Shown one piece after another: positions 8,534 through 16,253 of a DNA stretch of 47,505 nt. The notes beneath the pieces are model-generated. The model was not told the origin of the DNA, made no database searches, and was given only the letters and a program-made list of their open reading frames with translations. The position numbers were made by a program, and so were the translations under genes. The first letter of the stretch is position 1. Each line of letters starts with the position of its first letter. This DNA is from Streptomyces sp. NTH33 (GTDB lineage: Bacteria > Actinomycetota > Actinomycetes > Streptomycetales > Streptomycetaceae): contig NZ_POTZ01000005.1 of NCBI RefSeq assembly GCF_003236365.1, positions 1-47,505 of the forward strand. The letters run 5' to 3'.

Positions 8534-9844
8534 TCAGGCCTCGTCGCGGACCAGCGCGAGCAGCCGGTCCAGGACGCGGGGGCCGCCGGCCCGGACGCCG
8601 TCGTGTTCGAACTCGTCGGTGACCCAGGTGCGCAGGCCGCGGATCGCGCGGGCGGTGTCGAGGGAGTGGGCGGTCTCGACGTACATGTCGTCGTGGTAGA
8701 CGGCCGCGGCGACCGGGACCTCGTTGGCGGCGAGGCGGGCGGGGTCGTACAGGGGCTTCCAGCCGGTGCGGGCGGCGAGCAGGTCGGCGGTCTCGCGCAG
8801 GGGGCGCAGCGCCGGGTCGCAGTCGAACATCCACGGGTGCACGGACTCGCCGGTGAACAGCACCGGACCGTCGCCCGCGAGCGCCTTGGCCGCGTCGAAC
8901 TGCGGGAACTCGGCGCGGACCCGCTCGGCCGACCAGGCGGTGGGGCGGGCGTCCTGGCCGTAGATCGCCTCGTGGACGAGGGCGTACAGCGGGTGACCGG
9001 CGTACGACAGCAGGCCCTGGACCTGCCCCTGGAACGCGTCGGACAGCTCCGGCCCCCGCGGGGTGCGCACGAAGGCGTCCTCGAGGAGGTAGTGGAGGCG
9101 GTGGCTGCCGTCGCCGCTGCCGAGCACGATGCCGAGGGACTGGAAGGCCTCGACGGTCAGGCGGTAGCCGTTCGGGAGCACCACGTCGTGGGTGAGGAGG
9201 TGGTCGGCGATACGGCGGACGCGGTCGACGTCCTGCGGATAGCGGGCGTAGTGGGCGGCGACCTTGCGCTCGATGCGCGGGTAGGCGGCCCGGTAGACGT
9301 CGTCGGCGTGCGCGTCCAGGGAGGGCAGTCCGCCGGTGATCAGGGCGGCGGCCAGGCCCTCGGGGTGCGCGGAGAGGTAGTGCACCGTGCAGAAGCCGCC
9401 GAAGCTCTGGCCGAGGACGGTCCAGGGGGCGCCGCCGGTCACCTCGGGGCGGATCGCCTCGCAGTCGCGGACGATCGAGTCGGCGCGGAAGCGGGTGAGG
9501 TAGTCGGCCTGCTCGGCCGGGCCGCCGCGCAGCGGGAGGGTCTGGCGGTTGGCGGGCGTGGAGTGGCCGGTGCCGCGCTGGTCGAGGAGCAGGACGCGGT
9601 AGTCCTCCAGGGCCCGGCCGAGCCAGGCCTGCTTGCCGATGAAACGGTTCGCCCCGAAGCCGGGCCCGCCCTGGAGGTAGACCAGCCAGGGCAGGTCCTT
9701 GCCGGCCTTGCCGGCCTTGTCGCTCGCGACGACCTCGCGGGCGTAGAGCTCGATCGTCTCCCCCGCCGGGTCGTCGTGGTCGAGCGGCACGGTGAAGGAG
9801 CGGTCGGTGAGGACGACGCCGGGCTGGCGGTAGCTGACGGTCAA
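8534..9844 (-). CDS. Alpha/beta hydrolase, proline iminopeptidase-like (S33)
   Basis: 436-residue serine hydrolase. The oxyanion-hole motif is YLQGGPGFG near residue 58; DQRGTGHSTP and the nucleophile elbow GQSFGG near 147 follow. The C-terminal AAAVYHDDMYVE region should hold the catalytic Asp/His. This is the prolyl aminopeptidase S33 architecture at the usual length for the actinobacterial subfamily. The start is TTG at 9844, supported by GGGAG 6-7 bases upstream; no ATG or GTG lies nearby in frame. It is cytoplasmic (no signal peptide) and probably acts on small peptides. The 33-base gap to the PIG-L gene suggests one transcript. Confidence 0.87.
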   Translation of the reverse strand: MTVSYRQPGVVLTDRSFTVPLDHDDPAGETIELYAREVVASDKAGKAGKDLPWLVYLQGGPGFGANRFIGKQAWLGRALEDYRVLLLDQRGTGHSTPANRQTLPLRGGPAEQADYLTRFRADSIVRDCEAIRPEVTGGAPWTVLGQSFGGFCTVHYLSAHPEGLAAALITGGLPSLDAHADDVYRAAYPRIERKVAAHYARYPQDVDRVRRIADHLLTHDVVLPNGYRLTVEAFQSLGIVLGSGDGSHRLHYLLEDAFVRTPRGPELSDAFQGQVQGLLSYAGHPLYALVHEAIYGQDARPTAWSAERVRAEFPQFDAAKALAGDGPVLFTGESVHPWMFDCDPALRPLRETADLLAARTGWKPLYDPARLAANEVPVAAAVYHDDMYVETAHSLDTARAIRGLRTWVTDEFEHDGVRAGGPRVLDRLLALVRDEA

Positions 9845-9942
9845 CGGTTCTCCCGGGACGGAGGGTTTACGGCCGCGTCCCAGTTCAGCACATGTTCGTC
9901 CACCGCCCGGCCTCGGGGATCACGGCAATCGCTGGACGTGGG

Positions 9943-10115
9943 TCAGCGCGCGGGCAGGCTGGAGCCGCGTACCACCAACTCCGGCTGGAGCACCACCCGC
10001 CGGTGCTCGTGCGCCGTCGGTGCCCCCTGTGCCTCGGTCTCCTCCAGCAGCAGTTCCGCCGCCAGGGCGCCCATGGTGACCGCGGGCTGGCGGACGGAGG
10101 TGAACGGGACGGCCG
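9943..10115 (-). pseudogene. C-terminal remnant of a LacI-family regulator
   Basis: Reading down the minus strand, the frame gives VPFTSVRQPAVTMG, AAELLLEE and VVLQPELVVRGSS to a TGA at 9943-9945. These are the last ~55 residues of the LacI effector domain (the R-Q-P, M-G and L-x-x-R-x-S positions are all conserved). Everything upstream, including the DNA-binding domain, is gone: the sequence switches at about 10115-10124 to a rhamnulokinase fragment on the other strand. In actinobacteria LacI regulators often stand divergent to the sugar operon they control, which suggests this one once governed rhamnose genes. Confidence 0.75.
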
Positions 10116-10123
10116 CGGCGGCG

Positions 10124-10290
10124 GCGCTCGGCAATGTGCTGGTGCAGGCTCGGGCGCACGTCTGGTCGGTGACCGGGCCGGGATGCGGCGCCTGCTGGCC
10201 CGTACGCAGCGGCTCACGCGGTACGAGCCGCGCGGTGACGCGGCGGCCTGGCGGGCGGCCGAGGCCCGGCTCGCCGCCGTCGCCCCGTGA
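10124..10290 (+). pseudogene. rhaB: C-terminal remnant of rhamnulokinase
   Basis: ALGNVLVQARAH at 10124-10159 is followed, after a one-base frameshift near 10159, by LVGDRAGMRRLLARTQ and LTRYEPRGDAAAW to a TGA at 10288. The G-N-x-L-x-Q-A motif and the terminal T-x-Y-x-P match the end of L-rhamnulokinases of the FGGY family. The first ~430 residues are missing and the rest is out of frame, so no enzyme is made. It lies 89 bases upstream of lutA, on the same strand, as the last rha gene before lut in an operon would. Confidence 0.68.
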
Positions 10291-10349
10291 GCCACCCGCC
10301 CGACCGGTCCCCCACTACGCTGAACGCGTGTGGGCAGTACCTCCATCAC

Positions 10350-10360
10350 TCGTCCGATGA
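10350..10360. promoter_or_regulatory. Possible GntR/FadR-type operator before lutA
   Basis: TCGTCCGATGA is an imperfect palindrome 20-30 bases before the lutA start. Lactate-utilisation operons are often controlled by FadR-subfamily GntR regulators (LutR, LldR) that bind short symmetric sites of this size. A TACGCT hexamer at 10314-10319 could be a -10 box. The assignment is weak: a site this short is not rare in such GC-rich DNA. Confidence 0.25.
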
Positions 10361-10379
10361 CCGACCACAAGGAGCCGCG

Positions 10380-11135
10380 ATGCGTGTCGCCCTGTTCCTG
10401 ACCTGCGTCAACGACACGCTCTATCCGGACACCGGGCGCGCCGTGGTGAAACTGCTGACCAGGCTGGGCGTGGAGGTGGACTTCCCGATGGCCCAGACGT
10501 GCTGCGGGCAGGCGCACTACAACACCGGGTACCGGCACGAGGCCGAGCCGATGGCCCGGCACTTCTCCGATGTCTTCCGGGACTACGAGGCGATCGTGAC
10601 ACCGTCCGGATCGTGCGCGGCGATGGTGCGGGAGCTGTATCCGCGCCTGGGCGCGCGGGCACGGGCCGAGGGGCGCGGGGACACGCTGGAGCGGGTGCTG
10701 GCGCCCGTGGTGCCGAAGACGTACGAGCTGACGGAGTTCCTGGTGGACGTGCTGGGGGTGACGGACGTGGGGGCGTACTACCCGCACCGGGTGACGTACC
10801 ACCCGACCTGCCACGGGCTGCGCGTCCTCGGCCTCGGGGACCGCCCCCGGCGACTGCTGCAGGCGGTGCGGGGGCTGGAGCTGGTCGACCTGCCCGGCGC
10901 CGAGGAGTGCTGCGGGTTCGGCGGCACCTTCGCGGTGAAGAACCCCGACGTCTCGGCGGCGATGGGCGCCGACAAGGTGCGCAACGCCGAGTCGACGGGC
11001 GCCCAGGTGCTGTGCGCGGGCGACAACTCGTGTCTGCTGCACATCGGCGGGACGATGACCCGGCTGGGCGCGGACATGCGGCCGGTGCACCTCGCGGAGA
11101 TCCTGGCCAGCACGGAGGAGGAGCCGGCGGCATGA
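10380..11135 (+). CDS. lutA: LutA, Fe-S oxidoreductase of L-lactate utilisation
   Basis: 251-residue protein with two CCG-type cysteine-rich domains: TCVNDTLYP with AQTCCGQAHYNTGY at residues 8-50 and THPTCHG-like YHPTCHGLR with EECCGFGGTFAVK at about 140-185. These modules bind an unusual iron-sulfur cluster, as in heterodisulfide reductase and GlcF. With LutB and LutC it forms the cytoplasmic complex that oxidises L-lactate to pyruvate. AAGGAG lies 6 bases before ATG 10380. The gene is first of lutABC and its stop overlaps the lutB start (ATGA). The rhamnulokinase remnant just upstream suggests the lut genes here served lactate made from rhamnose. Confidence 0.95.
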   Translation: MRVALFLTCVNDTLYPDTGRAVVKLLTRLGVEVDFPMAQTCCGQAHYNTGYRHEAEPMARHFSDVFRDYEAIVTPSGSCAAMVRELYPRLGARARAEGRGDTLERVLAPVVPKTYELTEFLVDVLGVTDVGAYYPHRVTYHPTCHGLRVLGLGDRPRRLLQAVRGLELVDLPGAEECCGFGGTFAVKNPDVSAAMGADKVRNAESTGAQVLCAGDNSCLLHIGGTMTRLGADMRPVHLAEILASTEEEPAA

Positions 11136-12610
11136 GCGGCACGTTCGTGGGGATGCCCGCCTTTCCCCGGGCCGCGCACGACGCCGTGCGCGACACGACG
11201 CTGCGCGGCAACCTGCGCCACGCCACGCACACCATCCGCGCCAAGCGGGCCAGGGCGGTGGCGGAGGTCTCCGACTGGGCAGCGCTGCGGGAGGCCGGCA
11301 AGCAGATCAAGGACCACACCCTGCGTCACCTGGACCGCTATCTGGAACAGGTGGAGGAGGCGGTCACGGCGGCCGGCGGCACCGTGCACTGGGCGGTCGA
11401 CGCGGACGAGGCCAACCGGATCGTGACCGACCTGGTCAAGGCGACCGGGGAGACGGAAGTCGTCAAGGTCAAGTCGATGGCCACGCAGGAGATCGGGCTC
11501 AACGAGGCTCTGGAGGCGGAGGGCGTCCGGGCCTACGAGACCGATCTCGCCGAGCTGATCGTGCAGTTGGGCGAGGACCGGCCCTCGCACATCCTCGTCC
11601 CCGCGATCCACCGCAACCGCGGCGAGATCCGGGACATCTTCCGCTCCGAGATGGGCGCGTGGGGCCGCCCGGCCCCCGAGGGGCTGACGGACACGCCCGC
11701 CGAACTGGCGGAGGCGGCCCGGCTGCACCTGCGGGAGAAGTTCCTGCGCGCCAGGGTCGGCATCTCCGGCGCCAACTTCGTCGTCGCCGAGACCGGCACC
11801 CTGGTGGTCGTGGAGTCCGAGGGCAACGGGCGGATGTGCCTGACCCTGCCCGAGACGCTGATCTCGGTCGTGGGCATCGAGAAGATCGTGCCGACCTGGC
11901 GGGACCTGGAGGTCTTCCTGCAGACGCTCCCCCGCTCCTCCACGGCCGAGCGCATGAACCCGTACACGTCCATGTGGACCGGTACGGCCGACGAGGACGG
12001 CCCGAGCGCCTTCCACCTGGTCCTGCTGGACAACGGCCGCACCGACACGCTCGCCGACGAGGTGGGCCGCCAGGCCCTGCGCTGCATCCGCTGCTCGGCG
12101 TGCCTGAACGTCTGCCCGGTCTACGAGCGGGCCGGCGGCCACGCCTACGGCTCGGTCTACCCGGGGCCGATCGGCGCGATCCTCAGCCCCCAACTGCGCG
12201 GTACGGAGAGCGAGATCGACGCCTCCCTGCCGTACGCGTCCTCGCTGTGCGGGGCCTGTTACGAGGTGTGCCCGGTCGCCATCGACATCCCCGAGGTGCT
12301 GGTGCACCTGCGGGAACGGGTCGTCCAGGGCGGCCCGGTGACGCGGGGCGGCAACAAGGTGGTGCTCCGGCCCGCGAAGGGGCACGCCGCCGAGCGCGCG
12401 GCGATGCGGGCGGCCCGCTGGGCGCTCACGCACCCGGGCGCCCTGCGCGGCGGCCAGCGACTCGCCTCCCGCACCCGCCGCCTCCATCCGCGCTCGCTGC
12501 CTGGCCCGGGCCGGGCGTGGACCGGCACCCGCGATCTTCCGGCGGTGCCCGCGGAGCCCTTCCGCGACTGGTGGCAGCGCACGCACGGCGGCAAGGAGGG
12601 CTCCCAGTGA
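11132..12610 (+). CDS. lutB: LutB, ferredoxin-like subunit of lactate utilisation
   Basis: 492-residue protein. The N-terminal ~300 residues are the LUD domain (VGISGANFVVAETGTLVVV is its signature). Two 4Fe-4S motifs follow, CIRCSACLNVCPVY near residue 320 and CGACYEVCPVAIDIP near 373, then a basic C-terminal DUF3390-like tail. It is the electron-transfer subunit between LutA and LutC. Start and stop overlap the neighbours (ATGA with lutA, GTGA with lutC), so the three are translated together. Length and motif spacing are normal, and no damage is visible, in contrast with the rha fragment upstream. Confidence 0.95.
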   Translation: MSGTFVGMPAFPRAAHDAVRDTTLRGNLRHATHTIRAKRARAVAEVSDWAALREAGKQIKDHTLRHLDRYLEQVEEAVTAAGGTVHWAVDADEANRIVTDLVKATGETEVVKVKSMATQEIGLNEALEAEGVRAYETDLAELIVQLGEDRPSHILVPAIHRNRGEIRDIFRSEMGAWGRPAPEGLTDTPAELAEAARLHLREKFLRARVGISGANFVVAETGTLVVVESEGNGRMCLTLPETLISVVGIEKIVPTWRDLEVFLQTLPRSSTAERMNPYTSMWTGTADEDGPSAFHLVLLDNGRTDTLADEVGRQALRCIRCSACLNVCPVYERAGGHAYGSVYPGPIGAILSPQLRGTESEIDASLPYASSLCGACYEVCPVAIDIPEVLVHLRERVVQGGPVTRGGNKVVLRPAKGHAAERAAMRAARWALTHPGALRGGQRLASRTRRLHPRSLPGPGRAWTGTRDLPAVPAEPFRDWWQRTHGGKEGSQ

Positions 12611-13251
12611 GCAGCAGGGACCGGATCCTGGGCCGGGTGCGGCGCGCGCTGGCCGACGTACCGCAGGACGACGCCCCGTACGCGCGGGCGGTCTGCCGGG
12701 ACTACCTGCGGCAGCACGGCGAGCGGGACGCCGGGGAGACGGTGGATCTGCTGGCCGAGAACCTCGTGGACTACCGGGCGGTGGTGCACCGCTGCGGCAC
12801 CGGGGAGCTGCCCGGGCTGATCGCCCATCTGCTCGGCGAGCGCGGTTCGAGGTCCGTGCTGGCACCGCCCGGTCTGGACGAGGGCTGGCTGGCGGACACG
12901 GACCTGAAGCGGGTCGCGGACCTGCCGGACAGCACGCCCCGCGAACTGGACCGCGTCGACAGCGTGGTCACCGGCTGCGCGCTCGCCGTCGCCGAGACCG
13001 GCACGATCGTCCTCGACGGCTCCCCCGACCAGGGCCGCCGCCGCATCACCCTGATCCCCGACCACCACATCTGCGTCGTACGCGTTCCCGAGCAGGTCGT
13101 CTCCTCCGTCCCCCAGGCCCTCGAACGCCTCGTCCCCGGCCGCCCGCTCACCTGGATCTCCGGCCCCTCCGCGACCAGCGACATCGAACTGGACCGCGTG
13201 GAGGGGGTGCACGGGCCGCGCACCCTGGAGGTGGTGCTGATGAGCGGGTGA
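12607..13251 (+). CDS. lutC: LutC, LUD-domain subunit of lactate utilisation
   Basis: 214-residue protein consisting of one LUD domain. The conserved core CALAVAETGTIVLDG is followed by LIPDHHICVV and the C-terminal SATSDIELDRVEGVHGPRTL, the family's substrate/metal region. The GTG at 12607 overlaps the lutB stop by 4 bases. It completes lutABC, which converts L-lactate to pyruvate. It converges on the SDR gene, whose stop is 40 bases away; the gap holds no clear hairpin. Confidence 0.94.
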   Translation: MSSRDRILGRVRRALADVPQDDAPYARAVCRDYLRQHGERDAGETVDLLAENLVDYRAVVHRCGTGELPGLIAHLLGERGSRSVLAPPGLDEGWLADTDLKRVADLPDSTPRELDRVDSVVTGCALAVAETGTIVLDGSPDQGRRRITLIPDHHICVVRVPEQVVSSVPQALERLVPGRPLTWISGPSATSDIELDRVEGVHGPRTLEVVLMSG

Positions 13252-13291
13252 GGGGACGACGCGTCGCTCCGGCCGCCCCTCGCCCGGGTGG

Positions 13292-14302
13292 TCACGCGCC
13301 GTTCATGAGGCCGCGCCGCACGACCGCTCCCGCCGCCGCGGCACCGAGGGCGACCCCGGAGGCGACGAGCGCGGGATGGCGGGCCAAGGCGGCCTCGAAG
13401 GACCGGCTGTGCGCGGAGTCGTCGAAGATGCCGTGGGCACCGTGGTCGCTGCCCTCCACGCGGTCGACGGGCTCGTAGAGGTTGCTCTCGCCGCTCGGGG
13501 GCCGCTGGTCGGTCTGCTGGGAGTCGTAGCCGGTGCGGGCCAGGTAGCGGTCGAGCAGGGCCGGGGCCAGGCGGTTGGCCCAGACGGTGGCCAGGGTGGT
13601 GGCGCCGATGTAGTACTGCTTGCGGCGGGGGTGGTCGGCGGCGTGCACCACGCCCCGGGCGGCGACTTCCGGCTGGTAGATCGGCGGGACGGGCTGCGGG
13701 TGCTTGGGCAGCCGGGACCGCACCCAGGAGAACTGCGGGGTGTTGACGGCCGGCATCTGGGCGATCGTCACGTGTACGTTGCTGCCGCGGTGCATCAGTT
13801 CGGTGCGCAGGGAGGAGGTGAAGCCGTTGATGGCGTGCTTGGCTCCGCAGTACGCCGACTGCAGCGGGATGGCCCGCTCCCCCAGCGCCGAGCCGACCTG
13901 CACGATCGTGCCGCGGTCGCGCGGCAGCATCCGCTTCAGCGCACTGCGGGTGCCGTTGACGAAACCGAGGTAGGTCACCTTGGTGACCCGCTCGTACTCC
14001 TCGGCGGTGATCTCGTCGAAGGGCGCGAAGACACTGGTGAACGCGCAGTTGATCCATACGTCGATGGGGCCGAAGGCCTGCTCGGCGGCCGTGGCGGCCT
14101 CTTCGACCTGCTCGGCGCCCGCGGTGTCGGCGGTCCGCACCAGCGCCCTGCCGCCGAGTTCCTCGACCTCCCTGGCGGCGGCGTCCAGACCGGCCTGCCC
14201 GCGGGCGATCAGGACGACGTTGGCGCCGCGCTTGCCGTACAGGCGGGCGGTGGCGCGGCCGATGCCGGCGCTGGCTCCGGTGATGACGACGGTCTGGGGC
14301 AT
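13292..14302 (-). CDS. SDR-family oxidoreductase
   Basis: 336-residue short-chain dehydrogenase. The NAD(P)-binding TGASAGIGRATA motif is at residues 8-19, the active-site Ser is in VQVGSALGE and the YCGAKHAING motif supplies Tyr and Lys near 156-160. The protein is ~80 residues longer than classical SDRs, with a C-terminal extension that ends in GVALGAAAAGAVVRRG, perhaps a membrane-associated helix. Its ATG is 3 bases after the stop of the GH15 gene, so it is the last gene of the minus-strand operon that begins at 21194. The substrate cannot be inferred; related SDRs sit in stress operons next to GH15 genes in other Streptomyces. Confidence 0.9.
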   Translation of the reverse strand: MPQTVVITGASAGIGRATARLYGKRGANVVLIARGQAGLDAAAREVEELGGRALVRTADTAGAEQVEEAATAAEQAFGPIDVWINCAFTSVFAPFDEITAEEYERVTKVTYLGFVNGTRSALKRMLPRDRGTIVQVGSALGERAIPLQSAYCGAKHAINGFTSSLRTELMHRGSNVHVTIAQMPAVNTPQFSWVRSRLPKHPQPVPPIYQPEVAARGVVHAADHPRRKQYYIGATTLATVWANRLAPALLDRYLARTGYDSQQTDQRPPSGESNLYEPVDRVEGSDHGAHGIFDDSAHSRSFEAALARHPALVASGVALGAAAAGAVVRRGLMNGA

Positions 14303-14305
14303 GGT

Positions 14306-16087
14306 TCAGCTCCTCCTCGCTCGGCGGCGCGCGCCGTGCCGTTCGGGGTCCTCTGCCAGGCGGGCGGCGGTCTCCAGCAGCAGGGCGTGGACGAACGCCT
14401 GCGGGAGGTTGCCGCGCAGCTGGCGCTGGGCGATGTCGAACTCCTCCGCGTACAGCCCCGACGAACCGCAGGCGCCGCGGTTGCGTTCGAACCAGCGGTG
14501 CGCGTCGACCTCGTGGCCCTGCTCGTGCTCGGCCAGCGCCATGAAGAACCCGCACAGCAGGAACGCGCCCTCGGCCTCCTGCAGGGGCCGGTCGTCGTGG
14601 CGGAAGCGGTAGATGAAGTGGTCCTGGGTCAGGTGCTCGCGGCAGGCGGCGAGGGTGGCGCGGGTGCGCGGGTCGGCGGCGGGCAGGGCGCCGCGCAGGG
14701 CGGGCAGCAGCAGGGCCGCGTCGACGGCGGGCTCCTCCGGGGTGCGCTGCCAGTACCCGTCGGGGTGCACGCTGGTGGCCGAGACGGCGTCGAGCAGGGT
14801 GTCGGCGAGGCGGGTGCAGGTGTCGGCGAGCGGCCGGCCGGGGGCGGCGCCGGCCAGGGCGCGCAGTCCGGCGACGCAGCTGAGCCGGCTGTGCGTCCAC
14901 GGGCGGGGGTCCAGCTCCCAGATGCCGGCATCGGGTTCCCGCCACCGCTCGCCGACCGCCCCGACCGCGAGTTCGGCGGCCTTCCAGGCGTCGGCGTCCA
15001 GCCGGCCTTGGCGTTCGGCGGCGGCGAACAGCAGCAGTGCCTCGCCGAAGCAGTCCAGCTGGAACTGCTTGTCCACGTGGTTGCCGACCCGGCTGAAGCC
15101 GCCGGGGTAGCCGGGCAGGTCGAGTTCGTGCTGGCCGGGGACGGGCTTGCCGTGCACGGTGTAGGCGGGGGCGAGGTGCGGGCCGTCGGCGAGCAGCCGC
15201 TCGCCGACGAAACGGACGGCTGCGTCCAGGAGTTCGGGGGCGTTCGCGGCGGCCGCGGCCTGCCCGGCGTAGCTCTGGTCGCGGATCCACACGTACCGGT
15301 AGTCGTAGTTGCGGCCGGTCTCGGCGCGTTCGGGCAGGCTGGTGGTGGCCGCGGCGACCATGCCGCCGCCGTGGGAGGTGAGCCCGCGCAGGGTGGCGTA
15401 GGCGCGCCGGGCGTCGCGCGGAGCGATGGTCTGCTCCAGCGGGGGCACGCCCCGCTGCCAGGCCTGTTCGGTGGCGGCCCATGCCTGGTCGGCCCGGGGA
15501 AGGGGGTGCGGCAGCGGGGAGTCGGAGCACTCCAGGACCAGGTCGTGGTGCTCGCCGGGTGCGAGGACGAGGTCGGCGGTCAGGCCCTCGGCGCGGGCGG
15601 TGGCCGGCGCGGCGCCCTGCCAGCGCAGGCGGTGGTGGCCGGTGTTCAGGTGCCATACGCCGCTGTCGTCGCGGTGCGGGGTGGTCTGCGGGGCGCGGCC
15701 GTAGTCGGCGCGCGCGTCGAGGACGACCCGGACGTGGGCGGTGCCGTCGACGGCGACGATCCGCCGCAGCAGGACCAGGCGGTTCGCCTCGCCGGGGAAG
15801 GCGAGGGTCTCGCGGCACTCGATGACGCCGTCGGTGGTGACCCAGCGGCTTCGCCAGATCAGGGTGCCCTCCTCGTAGTAGCCGCCGGGGACCCAGCGGC
15901 CGCGCGGGGTGATCGCGTAGACGCCCGCGCCGCCGATGAGGGAGGCGAAGACGGCGTCGTCGTGCCAGGTGGGGGCGCACAGCCAGGCGACGGCGCCGTC
16001 CGGTCCGATCAGCGCGCCGCGCTCCCCGTCCGCCAGCAGCGCGTAGTCGTGCAGTGCGTGCGGCGGGAAGGAGGGGGTGGGGCTCAT
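14306..16087 (-). CDS. Glycoside hydrolase family 15 protein
   Basis: 593-residue cytoplasmic protein. It starts with the GH15 N-domain (HDYALLADGERGALIGPDGA), and the catalytic alpha/alpha barrel follows, with the family motif RNYDYRYVWIRDQSY at about residues 256-270 and PGYPGGFSRVGNHVDKQFQLDCFGE divided over residues ~320-345. GH15 enzymes include glucoamylases and bacterial trehalases that release beta-glucose; the bacterial cytosolic type is often a trehalase or glucodextranase, so trehalose is a plausible substrate. ATG 16087 has GGAGG 8 bases upstream. Its presence in an operon with lactate and pyruvate oxidases suggests mobilising stored sugar. Confidence 0.88.
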   Translation of the reverse strand: MSPTPSFPPHALHDYALLADGERGALIGPDGAVAWLCAPTWHDDAVFASLIGGAGVYAITPRGRWVPGGYYEEGTLIWRSRWVTTDGVIECRETLAFPGEANRLVLLRRIVAVDGTAHVRVVLDARADYGRAPQTTPHRDDSGVWHLNTGHHRLRWQGAAPATARAEGLTADLVLAPGEHHDLVLECSDSPLPHPLPRADQAWAATEQAWQRGVPPLEQTIAPRDARRAYATLRGLTSHGGGMVAAATTSLPERAETGRNYDYRYVWIRDQSYAGQAAAAANAPELLDAAVRFVGERLLADGPHLAPAYTVHGKPVPGQHELDLPGYPGGFSRVGNHVDKQFQLDCFGEALLLFAAAERQGRLDADAWKAAELAVGAVGERWREPDAGIWELDPRPWTHSRLSCVAGLRALAGAAPGRPLADTCTRLADTLLDAVSATSVHPDGYWQRTPEEPAVDAALLLPALRGALPAADPRTRATLAACREHLTQDHFIYRFRHDDRPLQEAEGAFLLCGFFMALAEHEQGHEVDAHRWFERNRGACGSSGLYAEEFDIAQRQLRGNLPQAFVHALLLETAARLAEDPERHGARRRARRS

Positions 16088-16106
16088 GCCTGCTGCCTCC
16101 CTTCCG

Positions 16107-16253
16107 TCAGGCCACGCGGTACGTCTGTGCGCGCCCGGTGCCGAGGGCCGGCATGGTGCTGTCCCGGCCGAGGGCACCGTCCGCTTCCGGGGCGTCGGCG
16201 GGAAGGGTGGACACGGCGGTGTCCACTCGCTCCACGGCCGGGGTGCCGCTCAC
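16107..16253 (-). CDS. 48-residue hypothetical protein coupled to the TPP enzyme
   Basis: A small open frame whose GTG (16253-16251) overlaps the TGA of the TPP enzyme in a GTGA junction, with GGAGGG placed 6 bases upstream. Third-position GC is as high as in its neighbours. The product begins VSGTPAVERVDTAVSTLP and ends GRAQTYRVA; it is hydrophilic with no cysteine or membrane segment, and I do not recognise it. It stops 19 bases before the GH15 start, so it would be the third gene of the operon. An alternative is that the stretch is untranslated leader of the GH15 gene, with the internal palindrome at 16207-16226 as the functional element. Confidence 0.45.
   Translation of the reverse strand: MSGTPAVERVDTAVSTLPADAPEADGALGRDSTMPALGTGRAQTYRVA
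16207..16226. repeat. Perfect hairpin in the TPP-GH15 junction
   Basis: GTGGACAC (16207-16214) and GTGTCCAC (16219-16226) form an 8-bp perfect inverted repeat with a GGCG loop, between the TPP enzyme and the GH15 gene. It has no U-tract, so it may be an mRNA processing or stability element that separates operon segments, or simply part of the 48-codon frame. Confidence 0.45.

Noticed and set aside
12771..15980. 1069-codon minus-strand frame across lutC, SDR and GH15
   Set aside because: Arg/Pro-rich shadow frame overlapping three well-supported genes in other frames.
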